Source of the DNA: a virus
IMG/VR virus record: IMGVR_UViG_3300034283_003137
Location: 1 to 26,714 of that record
DNA: 26,714 bases
Reading direction: 5' to 3' (one strand)
Positions 1 through 5,186 of this stretch are shown here, one piece after another (the first letter of the stretch is position 1; each line of letters starts with the position of its first letter). Made by a program: the position numbers and the translations under genes. Under the pieces are notes generated by a model that did no database searches, had not been told where the DNA came from, and saw only the letters and a program-made list of their open reading frames with translations.

Positions 1-1
1 C

Positions 2-559
2 GAAGAGCTGAAGGCCTTCACGTCTGAGGTCAGCCGTGTGCTCGACAGCGGACTGGGCATTAAGGGCGCATCCGTGCAGGTCTCTGGCGAGGCTCTCCCG
101 GTTACGGGCATCGACCACGGGGTGGGCGGCCCTGCCCCGGCCGGATCGGTCGACAAGCCTGCGGCGGATGCCGCTCCGAAGCGCACTCGCCGCACCAAGG
201 CCCAGATCGAGGCCGACGAAGCGGCGGCCAAGGCTGCTGCTACGAACGGGGCCCCGGTCGACGGCCCGATCACGTTGTACACCACCGAGCCCGCTGTTGG
301 CGCTGCGCCTGAAACGGCGCCGCCTGCCGCTGACCCGGCCGGCGACGTGGGCCTCGGCTTCCTCGACGAGGACCCCGCTCCGACGGCCCCTGCCAAGGTC
401 TACACCCTGGCCGAGATCCGCGCTGTCCTCACCGAGTACGGTCAGAAGAACGGCCAGGAAAAGGCCCGGGGCGTTATGCGTGAGCACGGCAAGGCTGAGA
501 AACTCTCCGAGATCCCGGCCGCCAACTATGCCGCCATCGCTGCGGCTTGCGGGGCCTGA
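2..559 (+). CDS. C-terminal part of a Lys/Ala-rich phage protein of unknown function
   Basis: The reading frame is open from the left edge, so the N-terminus lies outside the window; a GTG at 38 is internal to the same frame and need not be the start. The 185 visible residues have three parts: a short N-terminal piece; a low-complexity Ala/Pro/Lys stretch with a basic KRTRRTKAQIEADEAAAK segment; and a compact C-terminal helical module of about 50 residues (YTLAEIRAVLTEYGQKNG to the end) that ends on the pattern KLSEIPAANYAAIAAAC. C-terminal modules of this kind recur in phage early proteins that are often annotated as hypothetical or recombination-associated. I do not know a biochemical role. 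It lies two bases upstream of the next gene and is probably the first visible member of the early operon. Confidence 0.75.
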   Translation, partial: EELKAFTSEVSRVLDSGLGIKGASVQVSGEALPVTGIDHGVGGPAPAGSVDKPAADAAPKRTRRTKAQIEADEAAAKAAATNGAPVDGPITLYTTEPAVGAAPETAPPAADPAGDVGLGFLDEDPAPTAPAKVYTLAEIRAVLTEYGQKNGQEKARGVMREHGKAEKLSEIPAANYAAIAAACGA

Positions 560-561
560 CC

Positions 562-744
562 ATGGGCCGCAACTCCCGCGAACTGGTCGCCGGCATCCTG
601 AAAACCGGAGCCACCATCCTGGCTCTGCCGGTGATCATTGTCTATGCCGTCGGCGAACTGGTCAAAGACGACATCTTCGGGCCCCTGGGAAGGCTGCTGG
701 ACAACTGGGTGGACTCCGCCCCTGACGCAGATAAGGAATCCTGA
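562..744 (+). CDS. Small single-pass membrane protein, unknown
   Basis: This encodes 60 aa from the ATG at 562, two bases after the preceding stop. A TTG at 547 in the same frame would add five residues, but the ATG gives the tighter junction. One hydrophobic helix is visible around residues 19-36 (TILALPVIIVYAVGELV), with a short basic N-terminus (MGRNSRE) and an acidic C-terminus (DSAPDADKES). That is the layout of a small inner-membrane protein. Small membrane proteins in phage early regions can be host-takeover or exclusion factors, but nothing here identifies a function. Being a single helix far from the virion genes, it is not an obvious holin. Confidence 0.6.
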   Translation: MGRNSRELVAGILKTGATILALPVIIVYAVGELVKDDIFGPLGRLLDNWVDSAPDADKES

Positions 745-747
745 CCT

Positions 748-936
748 ATGAGCCTCGTCCCCATGGTCCATATCATCGCTGTTCGCCGCGGTGATGACCC
801 CGAGATCAAGGAGCGGCAGATCCCCGAGGCGGAAGCCTTGGGGGTCATCGCCGGACTCCAGAAAACCTTTGAGACCGTCTTCGTCCACCGCCGCTGGCTT
901 GCGGCCCCGATCCGGGCGGTGGCCCATGTCGGCTGA
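748..936 (+). CDS. Small hypothetical protein (62 aa)
   Basis: The ATG at 748 has a good upstream AAGGA (about 732-736) and lies three bases after the preceding stop. The 62-aa product begins MSLVPMVHIIAVRRGDD and has an acidic middle and a basic, aromatic end (VFVHRRWLAAPIRAVAHVG). I recognise no domain. Its last 11 bases overlap the start of the DUF2800 gene, which suggests coupled translation within the replication operon. The tight packing and ribosome-binding site support a real gene; the function is unknown. Confidence 0.6.
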   Translation: MSLVPMVHIIAVRRGDDPEIKERQIPEAEALGVIAGLQKTFETVFVHRRWLAAPIRAVAHVG

Positions 937-2107
937 AGCACACTCCAAGGTGGGCGCCCACCGCTGGCTCGAATGCACGGCCAGCGTCAAGGCCAGCGAG
1001 GGCATCGTCCGGGTCGGCTCCGAGTACGCTGCGGAGGGCACCTGCGCCCACTCCCTGGCTGAGATCTGCCTGCGCCAGGACCTCGATGCGGATCACTTCC
1101 TCTTCGAGACCCTGACCGCCGAGGTGGACGGCAAGCCGACCGACTACGAGGTCACTGAGGACATGGCCACTGCGGTCCAGGTCTACCTGGACTACGTCCG
1201 CAAGGTGCGCGACGCACTGGACGGGTCCACGCTGCACGTCGAGCATCGGTTCGACCTGCAGCACATCCACCAGGGCATGTTCGGCACCTGCGATGCGGTG
1301 ATCACCCAGCCCTTCGGCAAGATCGTCGTCATCGACTACAAGCACGGGGCTGGCAAGCCCGTGGAGGTCGATGACAATCCGCAGCTGAAATACTATGGGG
1401 TCGGGGCTCTCACCCTCCCCGAGGCCATGTGCTGCGAGGACGTCGAACTCGTCGTCGTGCAGCCCCGGGCGCCCCACAAGCGGGGGCCTGTGCGCTGCTG
1501 GTCAGTCCCCGGCGGGCCCCAGTCGCTCGTGGACTGGAGCGAAGGCCCCCTACGGGCCGCCGTGGCCGAAGCACTCGGGCCGAACCCGAAGTACAAGGCC
1601 GGCGAGCACTGCAAGTGGTGCCCCGCTGCCGCTGCGTGCCCGAAGTTCAGAGACCACGCCACGGGGAACATCCCCGGCACCTTCTCGCCCACGGTCCAGG
1701 TGCATAAGCCCCCCACTCCGAAGCCAATCCACGACCTCACCCCCGACGAGATGGCTCGGGTGCTGAAGTTCGCCGACATCTTCAGCAACTGGGTGGGCGA
1801 AGTGCAATCCTACGCCCGGGCCAAGCTCGAGCGTGGCGAAGAAGTGCCCGGCTGGAAGCTCGCAAATGGGCGGGCCACCCGGAAGTGGGCAGACGACAAA
1901 CAGGTTGTTGACACGTTGCCCGCTGATGTTATCTATGAGCGCAAGATGAGGTCACCTGCTGGGGTCGAGAAGGAGCTCAAGGCCCGCAAGCAGGACCCCT
2001 CGATCATCAAGGACCTCATCGTCACCACCGTCGGCATCAGCATGGTGCCCGCCGATGATCCCCGGCCAGCGGTCAGCAAGATCCCGGCCTTCACCCCTCT
2101 GGCCTGA
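926..2107 (+). CDS. DUF2800 family PD-(D/E)XK (Cas4/RecB-like) nuclease
   Basis: This 393-aa protein starts at the ATG at 926, giving MSAEAHSKVGAHRWLEC, the usual family N-terminus. The frame is open further upstream, but that part would overlap the preceding gene and lacks similarity. The nuclease core is visible: an EGxxxH motif (E37-H42), GTCD with D123, the IDYK strand (D137, K139) and a following QLKYY helix (Q153). Cysteines C229, C232 and C238 in CKWCPAAAAC, possibly with C17 of the WLEC motif, match the Fe-S cluster arrangement of Cas4/AddB-type nucleases. The C-terminal half (PGWKLANGR..RKW) is typical of DUF2800. Phages commonly pair it with DUF2815 and a PolA-type polymerase, as here, which points to processing of DNA ends in replication or recombination. 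Iron-sulphur binding and exonuclease polarity are inferred, not shown. Confidence 0.9.
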   Translation: MSAEAHSKVGAHRWLECTASVKASEGIVRVGSEYAAEGTCAHSLAEICLRQDLDADHFLFETLTAEVDGKPTDYEVTEDMATAVQVYLDYVRKVRDALDGSTLHVEHRFDLQHIHQGMFGTCDAVITQPFGKIVVIDYKHGAGKPVEVDDNPQLKYYGVGALTLPEAMCCEDVELVVVQPRAPHKRGPVRCWSVPGGPQSLVDWSEGPLRAAVAEALGPNPKYKAGEHCKWCPAAAACPKFRDHATGNIPGTFSPTVQVHKPPTPKPIHDLTPDEMARVLKFADIFSNWVGEVQSYARAKLERGEEVPGWKLANGRATRKWADDKQVVDTLPADVIYERKMRSPAGVEKELKARKQDPSIIKDLIVTTVGISMVPADDPRPAVSKIPAFTPLA

Positions 2108-2121
2108 GAGCAGAAAGAACT

Positions 2122-2292
2122 ATGCCCGCACCCGTCAAACCCCTCGACAGCCAGAGTATCGCCAAGGCCTACAAGCGTGGCGATACTCTGAAGGAGATCG
2201 CCGAGCAGCACAGCTCCGATCCGCGCACCATCCGCCGAGTCCTCGTCGAGGCCGGCGTCACCATCCGTCCCCGATTCAACCAGTCCGCTTAA
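2122..2292 (+). CDS. Small helix-turn-helix protein (56 aa)
   Basis: A short gene fills the gap between the DUF2800 and DUF2815 genes. It runs from the ATG at 2122 to a TAA at 2290-2292, with a weak purine-rich AGAAAG upstream. The product begins MPAPVKPLDSQSIAKAYKRG. Residues about 12-50 fit a helix-turn-helix: a helix with AKAYKRGDTLKEIAEQH, then a DPRTIRRVLVEAG recognition helix and a basic VTIRPRFN tail. Such folds occur in resolvase-like and small regulatory DNA-binding proteins. Its place inside the replication operon suggests a regulator or a DNA-binding accessory factor. The fold assignment is moderately secure; the function is inference. Confidence 0.65.
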   Translation: MPAPVKPLDSQSIAKAYKRGDTLKEIAEQHSSDPRTIRRVLVEAGVTIRPRFNQSA

Positions 2293-2303
2293 CAACCGCC
2301 CCC

Positions 2304-2316
2304 GATCCAAAGGATC
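2304..2316 (+). promoter_or_regulatory. Small inverted repeat covering the ribosome-binding site of the DUF2815 gene
   Basis: GATCC (2304-2308), AAA (2309-2311) and GGATC (2312-2316) form a perfect 5-bp hairpin. The AAAGGA that looks like the Shine-Dalgarno sequence lies in its loop and 3' arm, 8-14 bases before the ATG at 2324. Folding could mask the site and tune output of the ssDNA-binding protein. The stem is short, so this is tentative. Confidence 0.3.
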
Positions 2317-2323
2317 ACCGATC

Positions 2324-2908
2324 ATGGCTAACTTCAGCACCGAATACATCATCACCCCCAAGGTCCGGCTCGCCTTCCCAAATCTGGTCACCGGCAAGGC
2401 CAACAAGCAGGGCAAAGTCAAGTACGGCTGCGTCCTGCTCGCCGACAAGAAGGAGTGCGACATCAAGGCTCTGAAGGAGTTGGTGAAGCAGGTCGTCGCC
2501 AACGAGTTCGGAGGCAAGCCTGTCCCTCCCAGCTTCAAGCTCGGCATCAAGGATGGCGACGTGCCCAACGGCAACGGCAACATCCCGAACGGCTACAAAG
2601 GCTGCTGGGTCATCAACTGCAGCAGCAACTACCCCGTCGGCCTCGTCGACGAGAAGGTTCAGCGTGTGCTGGACGAGAAGAAGTTCTACCCTGGCTGTTA
2701 TGTGGTCGCCCAGGTGAATGCCTTCCCGTTCAACACCGATGGCAACCGCGGCTGCGGCTTCGGCGTGGCCAACATCCAGTTCGCCGGCGACGGCGAGCGA
2801 CTGGGCGGCGGGGCTCCTGATCCGACGACTGCCTTCGCTCCGGTGCCCGGCTCCGCTGCGGCTTCCGGCGGCAACGGAGACTCCCCGGACGACTTTCTCA
2901 ACGGCTGA
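2324..2908 (+). CDS. DUF2815 family single-stranded DNA-binding protein
   Basis: This encodes 194 aa starting at MANFSTEYIITPKVRLAFPN, the usual beginning of this family. The body (residues about 1-160) has a beta-rich OB-like pattern, with KYGCVLLADKK, GCWVINCSSNYP and FYPGCYVVAQVNAFPF. The tail, after about residue 160, is Gly/Ala/Pro-rich and ends in an acidic DSPDDFLNG. An acidic, flexible C-terminus of that type is a hallmark of replication SSBs such as T7 gp2.5 and bacterial SSB, which use it to contact partners. DUF2815 proteins are considered phage ssDNA-binding proteins. It would coat ssDNA at the fork beside the polymerase and the DUF2800 nuclease encoded around it. It is followed by the hairpin-rich non-coding block. 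Confidence 0.88.
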   Translation: MANFSTEYIITPKVRLAFPNLVTGKANKQGKVKYGCVLLADKKECDIKALKELVKQVVANEFGGKPVPPSFKLGIKDGDVPNGNGNIPNGYKGCWVINCSSNYPVGLVDEKVQRVLDEKKFYPGCYVVAQVNAFPFNTDGNRGCGFGVANIQFAGDGERLGGGAPDPTTAFAPVPGSAAASGGNGDSPDDFLNG

Positions 2909-2969
2909 CGAATGGTTCGTCCTCGTCGAGGACTGATTGCGCGTGGCCCCGGCGATACGGGGCAAACAT

Positions 2970-3042
2970 CGCACGCGGCCCTCGACATTGAGGGGATGGC
3001 AGCCGTGAAAGGCGTAACGGGGTTCGATTCCCCGGCGTGCGG
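2970..3042 (+). tRNA. tRNA-like element, degenerate (possible tRNA pseudogene)
   Basis: The 73-nt element has a perfect 7-bp acceptor stem, CGCACGC (2970-2976) with GCGTGCG (3035-3041), and a canonical T arm: CGGGG/CCCCG around the 7-base loop TTCGATT (3018-3034). The 41 bases between them are the length expected for a class I tRNA. The second arm, CCCTC/GAGGG (2979-2983/2990-2994), sits where the D arm belongs but lacks the loop GG. The expected anticodon arm does not form; only GCC/GGC around GTGAAA (3002-3013) pairs. Position 8 is G rather than U, and the 3' end reads GCCG, not CCA. It is therefore either a decayed tRNA or a tRNA mimic rather than a normal elongator; no anticodon is assigned. 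Confidence 0.45.
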
Positions 3043-3048
3043 CCGGTC

Positions 3049-3067
3049 GCTGATGCCGGCCATCAGC
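3049..3067 (+). other. Perfect 7-bp hairpin just downstream of the tRNA-like element
   Basis: GCTGATG (3049-3055) and CATCAGC (3061-3067) pair fully around CCGGC. It starts seven bases after the tRNA-like acceptor stem. It could be a processing signal or a stabilising 3' structure; no T tract follows, so it is not a standard terminator. Confidence 0.5.
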
Positions 3068-3073
3068 CCCATA

Positions 3074-3102
3074 CCCTCCCGGCGTCGTGCCGTGGAGGGT
3101 TT
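3074..3102 (+). terminator. Strong hairpin with short T tail, possible weak terminator
   Basis: CCCTCC plus CGGC (3074-3083) pairs with GCCG, a bulged T, then GGAGGG (3089-3099), around a GTCGT loop: ten base pairs, mostly G-C. Only three T follow (3100-3102), so termination would be weak, and the next gene starts at 3145 without a visible promoter. It may instead be part of a structured leader. Confidence 0.35.
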
Positions 3103-3144
3103 CGGGGTCAACCGCCCTACGGGGCATACCCAGAAAGACTGATC

Positions 3145-3546
3145 ATGGCTCCTGCCTCCCTCGCCGATGTGCCCCGCTGGGTTCATTCCGACGTCATCAA
3201 GCACCGCCCTGTGGGCAGTTCCAACATACCCGGCGTCCAGGCCAATGACCGAGACCTGCTGCTGCTCGTGAACGACCGGCTGGACTTCGTCAATACCTGC
3301 GTCGAAGAGTTCGGGTGGACTTACGAGTGCGGCAAAGACCCCGGGGACAAATACCCAGCCGCCGACGGGTCCACGTTCTCTTCGCTGCGGAAAGGGCAGG
3401 TGAACCTGATCGTCACCAGCCTCCCGCATTTTTACCGGGGGTTCAGCATCGGCGCGGCTATCTGCGAGTTCTTTCGCGTCTCTCGCCGGCCGGTGCGGGT
3501 GTTCATTCACAAGGTGACGATCGCCTTGTGGAGCCCGGTCCTGTGA
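3145..3546 (+). CDS. Conserved phage protein of unknown function, possibly nucleotidyltransferase-like
   Basis: This encodes 133 aa from the ATG at 3145 (MAPASLADVPRWVHSD); the frame is open upstream but runs into the structured RNA block. The central and C-terminal part carries a pattern I associate with small phage proteins encoded near replication genes: a helix with LLLLVNDRLDFVNTCVEE, then FSSLRKGQVNLIVTS, FYRGFSIGAAICEFF and a basic RRPVRVFIHKV strand. The KGxVNLIVT strand followed by a helix resembles a reduced nucleotidyltransferase-type fold, but I see no catalytic aspartate pair, so that is only a guess. Its TGA overlaps the GTG start of the exonuclease gene (GTGA at 3543-3546), which suggests coupled translation. 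Confidence 0.7.
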   Translation: MAPASLADVPRWVHSDVIKHRPVGSSNIPGVQANDRDLLLLVNDRLDFVNTCVEEFGWTYECGKDPGDKYPAADGSTFSSLRKGQVNLIVTSLPHFYRGFSIGAAICEFFRVSRRPVRVFIHKVTIALWSPVL

Positions 3547-4445
3547 ATCTGACCATCGACTTTGAAACACGGAGCCGGGCAGATCTCAAAAAGACCGGCC
3601 CCTGGGTCTATGGGTCGCACTCGTCCACGCAGGTCCTATGCTTGTCGGTCAAGGTCGGCAAGGAGCCCTCGTGCCTGTGGCTGCCCAGCTTCACCTACGG
3701 GTGGCTGCCCATGGGCCACGGGCTGCCGATCATGACCGCCGACAGGCTGGTCGAGATCATCTCCGAAGCCGAGGAGGTCGAGGCCCATTCCGCCGAGTTC
3801 GAGCAGGCCATCTGGCACCACGTCATGGTGCGCCGGCACGCCTTCCCAGAGATCCCGCTCAACAAGTGGCGCTGCAGCGCGGCCCGTGCAGCCATGTGCT
3901 CGCTGCCCCGCAGCCTGGGCGAGGCGTGTTCGGTTCTGGGCCTCGCCACCCAGAAGGACATGGAGGGCAAGCGCATCATGATGAAGATGTGCAAGCCCCA
4001 GAAGAGCAAGAAGACCGTGATGCACGAGGGCCAGAAGGCCAGCGTCACCTCGGAGCACTGGCACGAAGACCCCGCTGACTTCGTGAAGCTCTGCCGCTAC
4101 TGCCTGCAGGACACCGAGGCCGAGCACGATCTGTCCCGGGCCTTGCCGCCCCTGCCGCCAAACGAGCTGGCCATCTGGCGGGTTGATCAGTTGATCAACC
4201 GTCGGGGCCTGCTTGTCGATGTGGACTCGGCCCAGGCCATGGTCCGAGCCATTGCGGACTACGAGGTCAAACTCCTAGCCGAGTTCCGCGGCATCACGCA
4301 GGGCAAGCTCTCCAGCCCGAAGAAGATCCAGGCTTTCCTGGAGTACCTGAAGACCGAGTTCGGAGTGGAGCTCGACGACCTGCGGAAAAACACCGTGGTT
4401 GATGCATTGAAGGACTTGGAAGACGAGGACGAAGAAGGCTCTTGA
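3543..4445 (+). CDS. Family A DNA polymerase, N-terminal half: 3'-5' proofreading exonuclease plus start of thumb
   Basis: This 300-aa protein starts at the GTG at 3543, with GGAG at 3530-3533. It begins MNLTIDFETRS, the ExoI motif (D6, E8). ExoII is AHSAEFEQAIW at 81-91, with Ser where family members often have Asn and E87 at the metal-ligand position. ExoIII is YCLQD (Y186, D190), so this is a DEDDy proofreading exonuclease. Residues about 205-290 continue into the polymerase module (NELAIWRVDQLINRRGLLVD, then LSSPKKIQAFLEYL), which matches the first part of the Pol I thumb. The protein then ends in an acidic DLEDEDEEGS. Phage relatives usually continue directly into LEIRQELSK-type sequence; here that continuation is a separate gene at 5176. 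The two products probably associate to give a proofreading polymerase. Confidence 0.88.
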   Translation: MNLTIDFETRSRADLKKTGPWVYGSHSSTQVLCLSVKVGKEPSCLWLPSFTYGWLPMGHGLPIMTADRLVEIISEAEEVEAHSAEFEQAIWHHVMVRRHAFPEIPLNKWRCSAARAAMCSLPRSLGEACSVLGLATQKDMEGKRIMMKMCKPQKSKKTVMHEGQKASVTSEHWHEDPADFVKLCRYCLQDTEAEHDLSRALPPLPPNELAIWRVDQLINRRGLLVDVDSAQAMVRAIADYEVKLLAEFRGITQGKLSSPKKIQAFLEYLKTEFGVELDDLRKNTVVDALKDLEDEDEEGS

Positions 4446-4468
4446 CACGTTCGCCACCAGCGTACAGT
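4442..4468 (+). promoter_or_regulatory. Candidate sigma-70-type promoter between the polymerase halves
   Basis: TTGACA (4442-4447) overlaps the stop codon of the exonuclease gene. TACAGT (4463-4468) follows after 15 bases, one or two shorter than ideal. It would start transcription about 40-45 bases before the ATG at 4519, in an otherwise GC-rich region. A perfect -35 hexamer just ahead of a small gene with its own terminator supports it; the short spacer and imperfect -10 weaken it. Confidence 0.4.
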
Positions 4469-4518
4469 CAGCCCCACAACCAGGGCATCCGCCCTACAAC
4501 CCCAAGGAGAACATCACC

Positions 4519-4734
4519 ATGTTCGGACGTCTCACTACCCCCAACCTCCCCTCTGCCGCCGACGAGGTTTCCCACTGGACCGAGGTCAAGCGCAATGCCG
4601 TGAAGTCCGGCGATACCGCCCTGGCCGAACGCGCCAAGGCCAACATCGCCGAGGCCCAGGGCCGCAAGGCCAAGCAGCTGGCCACCACCCGGGTCATCGA
4701 CCGGCGCGGCCTCCGCAAGACCGTCGCAGCCTGA
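4519..4734 (+). CDS. Small basic helical protein inserted between the polymerase halves (moron-like cargo)
   Basis: This encodes 71 aa from the ATG at 4519, with a strong AAGGAGA (4503-4509). The sequence MFGRLTTPNLPSAADEVSHW leads into a long charged helix (residues about 15-58, rich in Ala, Lys, Glu and Arg) and a basic tail (RVIDRRGLRKTVAA). The net charge is positive, so nucleic-acid binding is possible, but I recognise no family. It has its own candidate promoter upstream and an excellent terminator seven bases after its stop, so it looks like an independent expression unit placed inside the polymerase locus. That arrangement is how phage morons are defined. Confidence 0.7.
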   Translation: MFGRLTTPNLPSAADEVSHWTEVKRNAVKSGDTALAERAKANIAEAQGRKAKQLATTRVIDRRGLRKTVAA

Positions 4735-4740
4735 TCACCA

Positions 4741-4769
4741 GCCCGGCGGAAACCCCGCCGGGCCTTTTT
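4741..4769 (+). terminator. Strong rho-independent terminator inside the polymerase locus
   Basis: GCCCGGCGG (4741-4749) pairs perfectly with CCGCCGGGC (4755-4763) around AAACC, followed by CTTTTTGTT (T5 at 4765-4769). Nine G-C-rich pairs plus a T tract make this a textbook terminator. It follows the 71-aa gene and precedes the polymerase half, so transcription from upstream must read through it or restart downstream. Confidence 0.88.
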
Positions 4770-4786
4770 GTTGAGGAGATACACCG

Positions 4787-4960
4787 ATGACTGTCAATGA
4801 ACTGATCGACCATCTGCAGGTTATCCAGTCTTCCGGCCATGGCGCGAAGGTCGTCGCCATCCCCGACATTCAGGGCGCGACGTACCAGGACGCCCAGGAC
4901 GTGAAGATCTGCGCCCGTGGCCTTGGGAGCCGTCGAGAGGAGGTGGTCCTTGTCTACTGA
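4787..4960 (+). CDS. Small phage protein of the MTVxELI type (57 aa), unknown function
   Basis: The ATG at 4787 follows GAGGAG (4773-4778), and the frame closes with TGA at 4958-4960. The product begins MTVNELIDHLQVIQSSGHGA and ends REEVVLVY. The layout, an N-terminal helix MTVxELIxxL, a beta hairpin with KVVAIPDIQG and a final beta strand, is that of a common family of tiny phage proteins that lie among early genes and have no assigned role. It is the second of three small genes between the polymerase halves, just after the terminator. Its last 11 bases overlap the next gene. Confidence 0.65.
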   Translation: MTVNELIDHLQVIQSSGHGAKVVAIPDIQGATYQDAQDVKICARGLGSRREEVVLVY

Positions 4961-5186
4961 ACTCCCGCCCCTGGTCGAACTCCGCAAGCCCGGGCGGCCC
5001 TTTGCTCCGTTCATGATTGTCGAGATCCGCATGGCCACACCTCTCGGTGACGTAGCCGGCAACCAGATCGTGCGCGACTGGGGCCACGAGCCAGCCACGG
5101 AACTGGACATCCGCATCGCCGTTGACCGCCTGATCCGCACCATGCGCCGCTTCGTCTGGAAGCAGGGTCTCCAGTATGTCATCTGA
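4950..5186 (+). CDS. Small hypothetical protein overlapping the polymerase gene start (78 aa)
   Basis: I chose the TTG at 4950 because a good GAGGAGG (4936-4942) lies seven bases upstream; a GTG at 4917 in the same frame would extend it by 11 residues but lies deep in the preceding gene. The product begins MSTELPPLVELRKPGRPFAP and contains a beta segment (FMIVEIRMATPLGDVAGNQIV) and a basic helix (IAVDRLIRTMRRFVWKQG). No domain is recognised. It overlaps the upstream gene by 11 bases and the polymerase gene by 11 bases (5176-5186), so translation of the polymerase half is probably coupled to it. Confidence 0.6.
   Translation: MSTELPPLVELRKPGRPFAPFMIVEIRMATPLGDVAGNQIVRDWGHEPATELDIRIAVDRLIRTMRRFVWKQGLQYVI

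Larger units (their letters stand above)
2919..3129 (+). other. Hairpin-rich non-coding block between the SSB and exonuclease operon segments
   Basis: The 236 bases between 2909 and 3144 show no convincing gene but many perfect or near-perfect stems: GTCCTC/GAGGAC (2919-2924/2928-2933); GCCCC/GGGGC (2946-2950/2959-2963); a tRNA-like element (2970-3042); GCTGATG/CATCAGC (3049-3055/3061-3067); a long stem (3074-3099); and GCCC/GGGC (3114-3117/3122-3125). TACGGGGCAAAC (2956-2967) recurs as TACGGGGCATAC (3118-3129), so two similar hairpin ends flank the block. It may be a processed or regulatory RNA leader for the 133-aa protein and exonuclease genes. No T-rich tract or clear promoter is seen inside. 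Confidence 0.55.

Noticed and set aside
791-925. Upstream extension of the DUF2800 gene to 791
   Set aside because: The extension translates into Arg/Pro-rich sequence out of phase with the 748-936 gene. The family N-terminus starts at the ATG at 926.
926-936. Repeated 11-base gene overlaps (926-936, 4950-4960, 5176-5186, 24414-24424) as a special signal
   Set aside because: Four overlaps share the same length, but overlaps of 1, 4, 8 or 11 bases are common in tightly packed bacterial and phage operons. Translational coupling explains them.
2970-3042. Functional elongator tRNA, for example Phe (GAA)
   Set aside because: A GAA can be placed in the middle loop, but the anticodon stem does not pair, the D loop lacks GG and U8 is missing. 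I kept only a tRNA-like call.
4446-5175. Intein or group I intron between the polymerase halves
   Set aside because: Each half has its own stop or start and ribosome-binding context. The gap contains protein genes, a promoter-like pair and a terminator, and I see no intein splice motifs or recognisable intron core. A remote intron cannot be fully excluded by eye.
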